Of a stretch of DNA of 64,000 nt, positions 11,786 through 24,083 are shown piece after piece (positions within the stretch are counted from its first letter, which is position 1; the number at the start of each line of letters is the position of its first letter). Where the stretch lies: NCBI RefSeq assembly GCF_020921035.1, contig NC_063153.1:17670001-17734000 (forward strand), in the 5' to 3' direction. The notes under the pieces are model-generated. The model saw only the letters and a list, made by a program, of their open reading frames with translations, did not search any database and was not told where the DNA came from. The stretch is from Rhodamnia argentea. Taxonomy: Eukaryota; Streptophyta; Magnoliopsida; Myrtales; Myrtaceae. Made by a program: the position numbers and the translations under genes.

Positions 11786-13345
11786 TATAGTGTCTCATAC
11801 CGTGTACACCTCATCGAGAAGGCTTTCCAAAACCTTACTATCTTTCTTTAATTAATCTTTTTCCTTAATCAAAGTAACTGGCACATGCGGAAGCTCTAAT
11901 AAAAAAAAATTAAGCGGGGTGGACATACGAGCACAAGTGTATGTCAAACAAAACATTCAATCGGCAGTCATGCCTAATCAAATGGTATGGTCTTTCATGA
12001 TTTCACTAATTAGATATCACACACCTCAAATAATAGCAGTCTTATTCATATCTGTTTTATTTCAAACTCACCATCCACTCCTTGTTACATATTTATATAG
12101 CTATTCACTTTATATACAACATTTACATGAGAGGAGTACAACCGAGGGTAATCTACTTTGGATTTCCAGTATCATCATCCATAGCCTCCTGTACTCCAAC
12201 CATCCTTGGCTAGCTCATCCGAAAAATGATTAATCGATCGGAGTAAGCCGAAGCTCCTCCACAAGTAGGATTTCTAAGCCAAATGACTAGACCATCCATA
12301 GAATCATAGGATTGCAAATAAAGTCCCCACGAAAGAATCCAAGGTATCCAAAAAGGATAGAATCTCATAGTCAAGCCGGAATCCAAGGATAAAATCAATT
12401 AGAATACAAGGATAAACTCAATCAGAGTTATAAGTACCACAAATCAAGATCTACCGGACCAAAATCTAGGACACTTAATGATAGAATTTCAAATTCTTAG
12501 AATATCCAAATCAAGGCTATCACAGTTATAAGAGATCGGCAAACAATGCTCATAATAGCAAAACCATAGGCGATATAGTAATAAGGACTAGAAATCTACT
12601 TGCCTCGACTAAGCGAGAAATCAAACAGACAAATAGATGAATGAGTGAATGAACATCCGGACAAATCGCCGGACGGCCAAAGGCGATCATGGCTTAAGGT
12701 GGCACACGGCTAGGCGGTCGCGGCTTTGGCGACGGCGATGAATTGCCGAGCAGCGCACGGCCGGCGGCGAACGGCAACAACGGTCGTAGGCTAGGGCGGT
12801 CGGACAGCCAGCAGTTTCGGTGGAGCAACGACAGATTTTTCGATTAAAGTTTCTGAATAAACTAACGTCGGTTTCTATTTATAATTGTTCAGTCAACTTG
12901 CGATCCGCAGCTAATAGTAGCTTATGATTTGTCATGCTTGTCGTGTCGGCGGGTTGATTTGCTTGTAGCTGAACCGAAACGTGACACGTGTCACTTGTTT
13001 GTTACACATGTCACGTGCGCATGACACGTGTCCGGATGCCTCATGTGCTGTGACATGTGGCAGCCACGTGTCCAAGTCGGCCGCGCGCATGACACATGGC
13101 CCTTTGCGTGTCCACGTGCGGCCTAGTCCAAATTCAATCTCCGGGTGTTCCAATTTCGTACACACTTGATCCAATGGGACCTAATTTTAATATATCATGC
13201 CCCTAAAAACAACATCGGGTCCATAATAAATTTTTAAAAATACTCGAGAGCTCGGAAAAAAAAAATCCTCATTACTTAATCCAGTAATCCGAACTCATTA
13301 TTTTACAATTCACCATTTAAGCGGGTGGAGGTTTTCGGATCATCA
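11786..13345 (-). repeat. 5' LTR of the retrotransposon
   Basis: Right copy of the long repeat, sharing blocks of more than 20 identical bases with the left copy from the first bases to the TCATCA end. Confidence 0.8.
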
Positions 13346-13707
13346 CACATATCAATTAAGATATACGCACAATCTTGGGAGATTCGGAGAATCAATAGGA
13401 TTATCAAAATAACTCTAACATAGGAAATTAATATAGAGAAATCCTCATTTTTTATGATGTCCCTCTCAAACTCAAGATGAATAAGTGAGCTTGAGTTTGA
13501 AATCAAGTGTAACAACGCCACAATAATTTGTACATCCATGAAAATAGCGCTCAACATCGGGCTTGGTGGATCCACGGTGAGGCAACGCATGAGACGATGT
13601 CTAGTGGTTGTACATGGCGAAATAGCCAGATCTAAGGGCCGCGACTCTAATGGTGGTATTGTCTGTGCGAAACAATGCGCAAAGGTCGAAAATCGGAGGG
13701 GAAACAA

Positions 13708-13845
13708 CAAGCGACCGATACGGCTGGCTTGTGAAATAGTAATTGAGCGATGTGACATATACGATCGACGTCATAGCATTAAGCAACCTATACGGATGGC
13801 TTAGAAAAATAATTATTGAGTGATGCGGCCTGTGTGGCTGGCATC
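13708..13845. repeat. Two-copy tandem duplication, about 70-75 bp
   Basis: 13708-13780 and 13781-13845 share the words aagc-acc-atacgg-tggctt and taattgagYgatgYg, so they are diverged tandem copies. They lie between the LTR element and another LTR-like fragment and may belong to the leader of a second, older element. Confidence 0.5.
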
Positions 13846-14016
13846 TAAAGAAAACCACATCCGTGAAAAAGGCTCAACTTGGCGATGCGTCGCCGATATA
13901 GTAACATGACCACCATATGCTTATTCGGATAGGAATGAGGCGCTCGATGAGCACAATCAAGCGGTGGGATGGACTTATTTTGCACCCAGTGCATTAGGGT
14001 TGTCTCAAGAAAGAAG

Positions 14017-14125
14017 GCTATGATACCAAAGGAGATATTTTGTAAGACCACATCCAACTGTTCTAAAAGGTTAAGCTGTTAGATGAAAGCGCGACTTTAT
14101 ATTTAATTATTCTATTAGCGTTGAC
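14017..14125 (-). repeat. Fragment of a second, older LTR element (primer-site-like motif plus LTR edge)
   Basis: GCTATGATACCA at 14017-14028, one base from the iMet primer-site complement, is followed 12 bases later by a TGTAAG edge at 14041. Sequence similar, in inverted orientation, to 8163-8230 then runs to about 14125. Read as a fossil fragment; no matching second end was found. Confidence 0.4.
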
Positions 14126-16341
14126 TCGATCTCTTCCAGTGAACCACCCGTCCTCCGGCATCCGAGTTATGTCAATGATGAACAAGTAGTTCAAAGCTGG
14201 AAAACCTTGCTACGTTTCGTTTAAGAAATAGATGATCGTCTCTTTAGAAGTAGATGTTCCTGTAAGAAGACTGCTGAAGGGACTTGTGTATTCCATTTAG
14301 CCTAAACTATAAGCAAAAGGGATAACAGGGTATGCAAGGAAAGAATAGGTTCGTTCACCATTAAGGATTTTCTTATTTGTACTCAGTAGTTAAAATCATC
14401 GCTAGTTTTTTTTTTTTTGGTTGATAAATCATCGCTAGTTGGACTATGTATATATCATCACAAAAAAACTTATATTTTGCTGATTTTAGTGTCCTCGATG
14501 CATAAAAACAAATTTCTAGTGTGTACAATGACACATGATACTAATTAAATGGTAATTGATCCATCATTGGGGCAACCAATATTCTCAAGTTATTACTCTT
14601 TTGCATTATCGAAAGCGAGGGTCAACGACTACTCTCATGACTTCGCAATGGTGAACCACCAATGAAAGCTAATGGATTACTATGTGGTTACAAACGGCTA
14701 CTCATTTAAATATATTATTGTCGCTTAGCACAGACTTTCCCAATCCCATACTAATCACAACTTGGGTTTTTGTTTTACACAATTTTAAACGTGCAATTTA
14801 ATTCATTTCGAACCTTTCACTATTAGTTACGGGGCGATTGGATATCCGAGTAAAATGTGGGAGCACATTTTACTTCTGGGATGACTTCGAAGGACTTGAT
14901 TATGCTTGAATAATCTAACGCAATTTCGCTATAATTTTTTTTATTTAAAAGATGTCTTGCAAGCAATGTTTGTCAATTCTAATCCTTAACCACTAACATG
15001 TGATGAATTGCGGGTGCGCAAGCAAATAATTTGCCACTCAATAATCGAAGTGAGAAAGATATTACTGGAGGAGATAGAAGAACCTTGATGCGCCGAGCAA
15101 ATCAAAAGCAAAACTCCATTATCGTTCGATGCAAGGAATACTCAGCAAAGATGTTAACCAAAAGTCAAACAATGATGCGATGTATGCATATTTGCACATA
15201 TCTTCCTTTCTCATGAAACGGGATGTATCTTTATTTTGAGGAGACAACTTTTTTTGTTTTTTCACATGTACCACAACATCAGAATCTTATTTTAGATGTA
15301 GGGTTTGGGGGCAAACTGAGTGTCGGGCATAATGACATTGTAGATGTAGGGTTTGGGGCAGACCAAGTGTCGGGAGGTCCAACCGTTTGCTTTAAGAGGA
15401 AATCATTTTCCCTCAACTACCAAACAAATAAGTAATAACTATTTTCCTTGAAAATGATTTCCATGGAAAATTGATCATCAATTTTTCAATAAAATAAACA
15501 CTTCCTTAAGCTCCATTTGTTTCGGGGAAAACAAATTATTTGAAAAATATATTCTCAAAAAATAATTACTTATATCGCTCAAAATAATTAGTAATTGGAA
15601 AAATATTTTTTATTATTGACGACAATTTATATTTAAACATTTTTAAATATGTCGTCCAGGGTGAAAATATTCTTCATTTGTACGTATTTGTAAGCAATCA
15701 ACATTGCTTTGTAGAGGAATTGAATTTTACTTGGGTGTTTGTGTAAAGCTTTCGTTCTTAATTGACTTGTCAAACTTATCACTCGTCTTTGATATCTTTC
15801 CGGTCATTATTCAGGCCGGTCCCATCGATTAGCACCACACAAAAGAGAGGGACGTGGAAGAAGTTACTGGAATAACCATCTTGATGCTTGATTTCAACCT
15901 TGAATCTTGCAAATGATGGAAATTTATTGTGTAAATTTAATCAATTCTCTAGATAGATATGTCAATCACTTATCAAGAAGCAATGGATCCCCAGCGGGCC
16001 TAATAGAAAATACGAGTTCCTATACTCTAATTGACATCATCCATCACACCATTCATAAATACGGGATGACATCAATTTTTTTTTTAATAAGTCTAATTGG
16101 TCACCACACGTATAGTTGAATATTAGGATAGGTATTGTTGACTTGACTGGCCGTCATGCAGGGACGACCTTCTATTCAACCATGCAAAACAACATAATAT
16201 AACATCTACCCCGTTCGGATTTTTGTTGCAATAAAAAAGAAGAATAAAGAATAATGGAGTATGATCGATTATTTCCTAACTTTGACTGGTACATGTTGTT
16301 GTATTAGCATGGTGCTGGAAGAACTTAAAAAGCCAGAGACA
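14126..16341. other. Intergenic with minor repeats
   Basis: No gene recognised. A 34-bp unit (tagatgtagggtttgggg...gtgtcggg) occurs twice in direct orientation at 15293-15327 and 15341-15374. The stretch 15450-15720 is an AT-rich repeat whose words (tttgtttcgggg, gaaaaatattttt) recur near 24790-24960, suggesting a dispersed MITE-like family. Confidence 0.5.
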
Positions 16342-18469
16342 TCAAGATGATGCAGCTGATGAAGTGGGGAGGCTAGGGAGGTGAGCGCGCCCGTGGGGAG
16401 ACCGAGCGAGGCGAAGCCTCTTCTCTTCGGAAAGTAGCTTTGCAAACCTTTTGAGAGCTTCGTGTTTGGTCTCTTGATTCAGCGGATCGAAGATTCCGGT
16501 GTCCAGATTAACCCTAGACACCGACTTCTTCAGTAGTCCTTCCCCTACTTTGAGCAGATCATTCATGTTGTTCTTCGTGGCTATGTCCACCGAAGATACT
16601 AGTCCGCTCAACGTATCATCCTACAAGAATCACCGAATTTATATCAACATCCTATATAAAGAGGCAAAAGAACAATAAGTGGGTAAATATCTGCACACTC
16701 GTACGTGTTCTTGAGTACATACGCCCTTTGTATACTGGTATTGATATATATACCTGGATGCGGAGATAGCTCTTTGCCGAACGGAGAGCTTGGAAAACAA
16801 CAGAGAGATGGAGATCCACCATATCTGCACTTGCTTGGGTGAAGACGTCAACTAGAGAGGTGGATCCTCCGCTGGTTAACCAACGGAAGATCCCCCAGTT
16901 TGCTGCTTTATGTGCATTGTACCTTTCTTCAGATTTTTGTGAACCGGTTCCCAAAGATATCACCAGAAAACGCCCGTAGTCGACCGGCTTTATCGGAAAG
17001 AAGTCTGGGCTTCCCTTGCTTATCTCTTTCGTAACTTCACTTATATCAACTAAAGTCTGCATATCATTCAGTGCAATTAGCAATAAGTTTCTATTGTCGT
17101 CACATATGTTAACATGCAAGTTGCTGCCTGCACAAATTTGTTTATCGTCACAGCGGAGTTACTTCTTTCCTTTTTGTACTGACCGGATTATTCGCAGCCA
17201 CCCCACCATCAATAAGATTGAACTCTCTCACTGCTCCTGAGTGATCTTCGGTTTGGAAACAATGGGCAGGGAGATAAGTCGGTGCCGCGGAAGTTGCGAT
17301 GCATATGTCAGAGAGTAACGCATCTATGGATGGTTTGTTCTTCACCTGTCCAAAAACATCGATGCGAGACCGGCATGTGTTTGATGATACCAACAAAGTC
17401 GAACGCGCAGAAAGGCGATTGTGTATACGTTGCAGGTGTCGAATATCTTAATTCGATTCTATCAACGATGCAAGAAAGTAATGAAAATTCGCACAATACA
17501 AGAATTTAGTGGTTACGCCTACCTCTCGGAAGATTCTGTTTCATATAACGTAGAGTGCGCTTTTTTCTCTATATCATAGAGACTGTTCCGCCTACCTATA
17601 TTCGAAACCCTACATGGGCAGATTGAGATTCTGTTTCACTAACATAAACGTAGAAAAGTGTACAGCCGCTCTTTCTCAACCGTCTCATAATCTCTTGGAT
17701 AACAGAATATAAGACATCAACCTCAACAGCAGGGGCAAGGATGCACACCTAGTAGGTAGAAAAGATGGTTGGACGGAGACGCTTGACGTCAAAAGTTGGG
17801 ATCACAACATGGGTTAGCGTCTGGTGCAACTTTGTGTCCCCTAGTTTTTCCCTTACGAGGTTGTGAAGGGCTCTCCCATCATTCTTTGGTCCTGTGAGAG
17901 TCTTCATCATCTTTGTAGCAGGAGCAAATGGACAACTGCAACACATTCGATTAATTAAGCATTGAAAGGACAAGTTAGAATCTCGACTCCGTGAATAAAT
18001 ACTAATCATTCTCAGGAAGCTTCTGACATGATCATGAAGACAAGAAAAAGAAACTGAATTTAGACCTGCCCTGAGGGAAGATTTTAGGGCCATTTTCAAG
18101 GTAGAAGTCCGTGATGTCTTTCGCAGAGAACATGGGTCGATTTTTTTCATTAGGGCTGGTCAACATGGCAGTTAGAAGACCTCCTGTACTTGTTCCTGCT
18201 ATCACATCGAAATAGTATGCCAGTCTGGCATCTTTACCATCCAGGTTCTACCAAATGGATTCAGGAACATCGGAAAATTAGAACTACATGCAAAACAGAT
18301 ATCACCTGTGCATACAACATTATCATTAGATCAATACCTGAAGTTCAGACTCCAGGAAACTCAGAATAGTAGCAGGACCAATCCCTCTTATCCCTCCACC
18401 ATCAATGCTGAGGATCGTGATTACGTTTCCGTAAGTTGGAGGTTGAAGAGGTACGCTCGTTTTGTCCAT
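16342..18469 (-). CDS. PLP2: Patatin-like lipid acyl hydrolase with an in-frame TAG at the exon 3 border
   Basis: Family members are Ser-Asp dyad galactolipid/phospholipid acyl hydrolases, often wound- or pathogen-induced. Six exons: 18469-18338, 18247-18066, 17935-17749, 17345-17184, 17056-16754 and 16620-16342, all GT-AG, giving about 414 codons, the usual length. Exon 1 holds the oxyanion loop [11 protein letters not shown], exon 2 the nucleophile elbow GTSTG, and exon 4 the dyad Asp in [11 protein letters not shown]. The C-terminus [20 protein letters not shown] matches the family. The only defect seen is that codon 167, the last of exon 3 (17751-17749), is TAG, where relatives as I recall them read CAG (Tyr-Gln before the phase-0 intron). 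As written, translation would stop after the hydrolase N-terminal half. It could be a young pseudogene, a null allele, a sequencing error, or be bypassed by another donor. Family certain; functional state open. Confidence 0.85.
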
Positions 18470-18612
18470 TGCGCCAAGTGAGGCTATCTAATTAAGAGAA
18501 GCGCAAAGGCAAGAGCGAAAAGCTTTTGAAGGATAAAGCTGATTTTTTTAGGCTGAGGAGATGATGAGAATTTCTAACGTTGTCGGTTGAGTTTTCTTCG
18601 ATAAAGAATGGG

Positions 18613-18620
18613 AATATATA
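18613..18620 (-). promoter_or_regulatory. TATA box of the patatin-like gene
   Basis: On the minus strand TATATATT lies about 145 bp upstream of the ATG at 18469. It suggests the promoter is still in place even though the coding frame carries a stop. Confidence 0.6.
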
Positions 18621-18649
18621 GGCTCTCCATTCCTCATATTCAAACATTT

Positions 18650-21600
18650 AAGCGTGTCCGCGCATATCAACTTCAACTTGTTGGCCGGACGTTTACTCCA
18701 GTGGACATTATTTTATGCTTTGTTGCACGTTCATCAACCTAGTTGACTTGCCATCCAAGTTACCAATTTTCATTGTGCAGGAAAAGGTCCCCGGAACAAT
18801 ACATGTATGAATTGTAGGTTGGACTTTCCTATTGCTGAGATATGGGTTGCACATGGCAAAATTGTAGGTAAGCGTTATTAGGTAAGAGCATAAAGGCTAA
18901 GGCGAAATGTTCAGCCTGCAAGATCAAGGGCTTGCCTTTTTTGCAGATCGATCCGATCTCCATCAAGTGGCTGAGATCGTTGATTGACTAAGCTGAAATG
19001 CATCACACCGGTGCCCAATGAATGATGCATATTGTGGATTTACCTGATAAAAGCTTTGATCAACTTAGTTTTGATTCGCAAAAGGCGGTGACTCTTATCA
19101 GGACAAAGACCAAATATGACGTCTCATGCGGTCAATGACCTGCGAAATCTGATCAAGCCACACGGGCACCGATAACAATTGAAGAATTCAAAGCAGGTGT
19201 CTCTCCATTAGAATCCTTCATATTGTGATGAAATGTCTTGGTGACCATGCTAAAGGAAACATGAGGCAACAGATAATACAATGTTGTCTTCATAAGTACC
19301 GCATGTGTAAGTTTCTGGCAAGTTAAATTGGTGAAAATATTTGAAAGATGTCGGTGCACTTTTTCTTTGGCCAGCAATATATAAACTTTTTGTTTAGCCG
19401 GAAAGATATGGATGCACTTTACTTGCTGTCTTTCTACTAACATCACATGGCTGTATGCAGAATTCTGTTCTCCTTATTGTTGTTATGGTCTAAAAGGTAA
19501 ACATAATCTCATCTCCGGCTCTTTTTTATTTGTGTTGTTCCTTAGGTTTTGTGCTTATCCTACCTTCAGCAGCTCATATGCTGAATAGTGAATGAAGACT
19601 TACATCGAAGCGTAACCCAAAGGGAGCAACTTGGTGCCAGATGCCCACGATTACTAAGGGATCGAGTTGCATTATGACTAAATATGAAAGTCTCTTCTGC
19701 AAAAATGCTGTTAAGACATTAAGGAATCAAGTTGCGTTTGTCGATATTTACCATTTGAAGTCGATAGATACGGACTATGCAAATGAAGATGCAGCTTGCA
19801 TATCATTACATCCTTCTGAATATGGTTCATTGACTTCCAATGGTAACTATGTTAGGCATAAAAGGCTGCAGGCAAGGGTTGGCACGCATCATCCAAGGTA
19901 GAAAATTTAGAGAAGGATAGTCTACTCTTCGGTTGAAGAATTGACCAAACGCGCCAAAATCATCTGCCAGGCAGAGAAACTTGAAAAATGGGGCAGAATA
20001 GGAGGAGAAGAACCTGGGAACTTTCTCCCAGTTTCTGAGGAGCAGTTTGATTTGATCATGCTGCAGCCAGCCTATAAGTTTATCAAATTTGCAAATTAGC
20101 TAACACGTAAAGAGAAGCACAAATAAGACATCAGATTCCTGAGGACAAATGTTTCATGTGTGGCAAGTATATCAGTTAATAATATGTTTGATAAAACCAA
20201 TAAGTGAAACAGACGATGAGTAGGAAGATGAAACTTTATCGAGTATTGACATTCTATGTCAGTGGAGAGGTCCAACATTACATCCTTTAATCATAGGATT
20301 TTACCTTTTAGAGGTTTTACCCACACCCAAGTCCCTTTGCGATCTGCAGCTGAAGAAGCCGCTATCTTTCTTTATGCAGAAAGAGGAGCAGCCTAATGGT
20401 TTAGGACATTTTTCATGGTTCTATCCGCTGCTGTGGAGAGAATTTTTGTGTTTATTGGGTCTTGAATGAACTCCCTGAGGCATCTCTTATTAGGGGAATG
20501 TGGCTGCTGGCCCGGCACAGCTTCTAACTAGGCTTTTGTTAATTCCTGGTGCACTGCCATTGCTCGTCGTTACTCGTATTTATGCATACTAAGGTGAAGT
20601 TGAGATTCAAGACTGGACGAAGTCGCTACTTTGAATAATATGATGTGGCTATGAGATGATTGATCCCTTGAGAGTAAATCCATCCAAACAAAAAAGCTTT
20701 AAAAAGCAGATGGCTCAGGTGACAATTTTCAACCGGAAGCAGGATGGAATCAAGCCAAATGGAGGACCACTTTGTGTCTTCGGGACTTGGGAAAGCACAG
20801 ATCGGAGTGTAAGATAGAAAATGGGGAAGAAAAGGAAAATTCTCTAAGTAATTAAATGTGAAATCATCTTCCAAATGTTCAATGTCAAGATGTTAGAGCT
20901 TGCACAGTTGCATAAACGATCTGGGAATACTAATCAATGGCTCCTAGCACTTGGGAGACCAGTTTCCAGGACTGGTTATGTAACATGTTTATAGGTTAGT
21001 AAGTTAACCAATCCCACTTTTTGGGAATGCAGAGTTTTCGAAAATGACATTTTCGCATATCTTTCCAAGTTCGACGTTTTTGCTCAAATCAAGAACTGTA
21101 CGTCGGCCGGTGTAAGACTATAATCGAAGAAAGAACTTTGTCTATTTGTATCCCCGAGGCTTGCTTGATTTATACTTGCAGTATGGATGACCTCTACTTG
21201 AAGGGGAAACGGATTCGGTAAAATGCAAATCAATGATGATGAAACAAATTTGAACAAATCTGAGTGAAAATATAATGATTCAAAATGGTCATAAAATATA
21301 TTGTGAAAATTTTCGATTCTTTGATAAACTTGCATCGAGTTAGATTATAATAGTAGACGTATACATCTTTCTCGACACATTAAGGGATGTAGATGAAACA
21401 AAGGCCGCATATCACTAAGGCCAGGAATATGCAAATGTCCTTGAGCATCTTCAAGCAATAGGAAGAACGTACCATTTGAGTTGGCATGAAATATTCAAGA
21501 GAGAAAACAGAAAAGGCCAGCAGTGGCGTCAAGATTGAAGAACTGCCAAGGTGACAATGGTGTTGGCCACTGGGCCTTGCCCGACCAGTTTGGGCCCAGG

Positions 21601-21750
21601 CCCATTTGGAGAAGGGGGCTGTGCCTTCTCACCCGGCCCTTCAAGCACCGTGGCTGGGAGGGATCCTGAGACAGAGTACAATAAGAAACACGGTCAATTT
21701 CAGTACTAGGGCGACGATGATGCCACACAGTCTCTCCCTAGAATGTGGAA
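18650..21750. other. Intergenic, no gene recognised
   Basis: Only short frames. The stretch 19641-20098 has somewhat coding-like composition (for example EEQFDLIMLQP when 20038-20098 is read on the plus strand) but shows no start, splice pattern or family I recognise. It may be a gene relic or a non-coding transcript. The region just before 21751 is the 5' leader or promoter of the next gene. Confidence 0.5.
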
Positions 21751-24083
21751 ATGGCTGTCTCCCTTTCCGTCTGTCTCTTCGCAACGAACTCCATTCCTTC
21801 CCCAGGTTCTTCTCTCTCTCTCTCTCTCTCAATTCCTGTCGTTTGGGAAGATAAAGTGACCATATCCAGGAGACCCCCATGTGGAAATGGACTTGAAACT
21901 CTGTCTGGCTTTTCAGGTGGAACTGGAAGATGTAAATACACCGGTCAGTCTGTGGTAATCTTCCCTTTCCCTCTCTCTTTCTCTCTGCATTCTGAATTCT
22001 CACTCTTATCTCAGCTTTTGTTCCACCAAATCGCTTCTTCGGGCTCAGTCTGAAGAGATTGCTGAGTGATCTGAATCGATTGGTGTCGAACAGAGAGCAC
22101 TTCCAATACGAGTATTCACTGTGGGCAAGAAGAGATCGCCCGCGGTGCAGCTGTTAGTGGACGAGTACACGTCCAAGCTCCGACACTATTGCGCTATCGA
22201 GGATGTCCAAGTTCGCTGCAACCCTAGAAATGCACGGTGCTTACCTCTCCACCCTCCTTTCCCACTCCCCACGGTTTGCCTTCATACCCTGTTGATTTTC
22301 TGTTAACCCAACCACGGAGAAGAAAAGAAGCTTCTTTTGGAATTGGTGCACGCTGCACACCGAGTCAATGACAGGGTTAGCCCTTTTGCAGTGAGAAGCA
22401 GGCTCAAATTGTCGATGAAGATATGGCAGTTATGAATCTTATTAGACCTGATGATTGGGTATCACTCTCCTTTCAACTCAGACCTAATTCATGTTCCTAA
22501 TCATTCTGTTAATGTGGGCATGACCAATGCCCCCAACAATACTGTGCTCTCCACAAGGGGACTGCAGCTCTTTTTCTGTTAGATCGTATGTGATCTTTTG
22601 TCGCGCTCTTTGCGTGCTTAAGTGCAACCTGGTTATTGTGCCAGAACAGCTAGATACGTATTTAGTGAAATGTCTGCATTCAACTACTTATGGCTGCACA
22701 TCATTGGTCAAGATTGGTCATTATGTGGTTGGAGTCCATCAGTGATCTTTCAAGTGGAACATTGATCACATTAAAACATTATGATGAATATCAAAGGCAG
22801 CATTTACGTGATACTTTTCTTTTTCAGGTTGTGCTGTTGGATGAGCAAGGGATAGACATTGAGTCAGAGGAGATGGCTGAGTTGATCGGTGGTGCTGCAG
22901 ATAAGGTATTTCCAGTTTGTGTCCACAAGTTCTTAGTAGGAATATTACCATCATCATACAGTCCCAATTGGAACAGATGGTGGAAAAATTCATCAATGTC
23001 TTTCTATTTAGTATGTATCTTATGTACCTTAGGATTTTCTATGACACGACATGCATTGCTATGAATTAGAGAGTCCCATGGAGGAATGTTGCATTTTTCT
23101 TGCTAATTCTTTCCAAGCTCTTTCTTTCGCTATCATCTGCATCATCACAGAGATATTAGTATGCTTGATTCTGGCATGAATGAAACTTACTTGGAGTCAT
23201 CTCTCCTTTTGATATCTTAGGGAGCTTCAAAGCTATCATTTTGCATCGGTGGACCTTATGGTCATGGACCAAAATCGAGAGAACGCGCCAACATATCAAT
23301 CAAGTTATCTTCCCTGGTCTTGAATCACCAAATTGCACTTGTTGTGCTGATGGAACAACTCTACAGGTTATTTGCAAGAACTACCATAGCAAAGTCATGT
23401 TTCCATATGCTATTGGACCTTAGGACTAACCTTCTCTATTAATATTCAAATCAATGTCTGTCATGGGTACCTTTCTGAATTTTATTGACAAAAGAATATT
23501 CACCAAGCTTGTAGCACCAAAACCAAACTGTATTTAAAGATTAACATAAAGTGAGTTGGCATTAGACAAAGCAGCTATTCGGCTACTGCACATTACTTAA
23601 TTACTCTTCCAATAATGGGTAGTGGTGAAACTTGCATCACAAATGTCCCCAGATAAATGCACCTAATTAACCTGCCGTTTGACCCGAGGGATGATAAAAT
23701 TCGGGCCGAGGTGTATTTTTACTGTCTCTTTTTCGTAGTGTTTGTGCTGTAACTATCAACTTTTACATATGGAGCTACCGTACGCCTTTACTTGTTTCTC
23801 ATGGATCAGAAGAATTCTGACAGTATTGTTACTTTCAGTTTAGCAATAGTAGGATAGTTCAAGAGTTCTTAATGCCTATTGCCCCTAACAGTTGGTGGAG
23901 TCCTGGTTTTTGGGTAAATGACACCTGCGATCTACACACTCATAATGTGACCATAAAGGCAAGCCGTCATCTGAATGTTGATCATGATCCGACCAGTTGG
24001 TTGCTCACGGTAAAGAGTTACTTCTTTCTCCTTTCGTTTTCAGATCATGGTCAATCCTGAAGGGGCAAAAGTACCATCACTAG
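21751..24083 (+). CDS. Organellar RlmH-type SPOUT rRNA methyltransferase
   Basis: Homologue of bacterial RlmH, which N3-methylates pseudouridine 1915 in helix 69 of 23S rRNA using S-adenosylmethionine. The plant form presumably acts on plastid or mitochondrial rRNA. Six exons: 21751-21954, 22094-22236, 22392-22458, 22828-22905, 23221-23366 and 24044-24083, giving 225 residues. About 68 N-terminal residues, Ser-rich with few acids, look like a transit peptide. The enzyme starts at RALPIRVFTVGKKRSP. LSFCIGGPYGHG is the SAM-binding trefoil-knot loop (IGGPxG), LNHQIALVVLMEQLYR is the conserved helix, and the C-terminus WSILKGQKYHH keeps the terminal His typical of RlmH. Exon 1 contains an in-frame (TC)10 repeat encoding alternating Ser-Leu. 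The 3' flank to about 24480 may be UTR. Close to my memory of Arabidopsis At5g10620. The plant substrate is inferred. Confidence 0.92.
21811..21830. repeat. (TC)10 microsatellite inside coding exon 1
   Basis: Ten TC units lie within the transit-peptide part of the RlmH-like gene and are read as Ser-Leu repeats. Loss or gain of single units would shift the frame upstream of the enzyme domain. Confidence 0.9.

Larger units (their letters stand above)
8304..13345 (-). mobile_element. Non-autonomous LTR retrotransposon (LARD-like, probably Ty3/gypsy-derived)
   Basis: Two direct repeats of about 1.55 kb (8304-9847 and 11786-13345) flank a 1.9-kb internal region. Orientation is minus: 12 bases complementary in the usual way to the 3' end of initiator-Met tRNA lie at 11766-11777, beside the right repeat (the 5' LTR), and a purine tract (GGTGGGAAGGA on the minus strand) abuts the left repeat at 9850-9861. 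The LTR edges are TG...CA-like. The internal region has no recognisable gag or pol, so the copy is non-autonomous and looks like a fossil. A hand comparison of about 230 aligned LTR bases gave about 13% difference, mostly transitions, suggesting insertion several million years ago. The word near the purine tract (cgaggatgaaattttctaa) resembles gypsy-type elements. No convincing target-site duplication was seen. Confidence 0.8.

Noticed and set aside
19641-20098. Possible coding relic upstream of the RlmH-like gene
   Set aside because: Composition is mildly coding-like but no family, start or splice sites could be supported.
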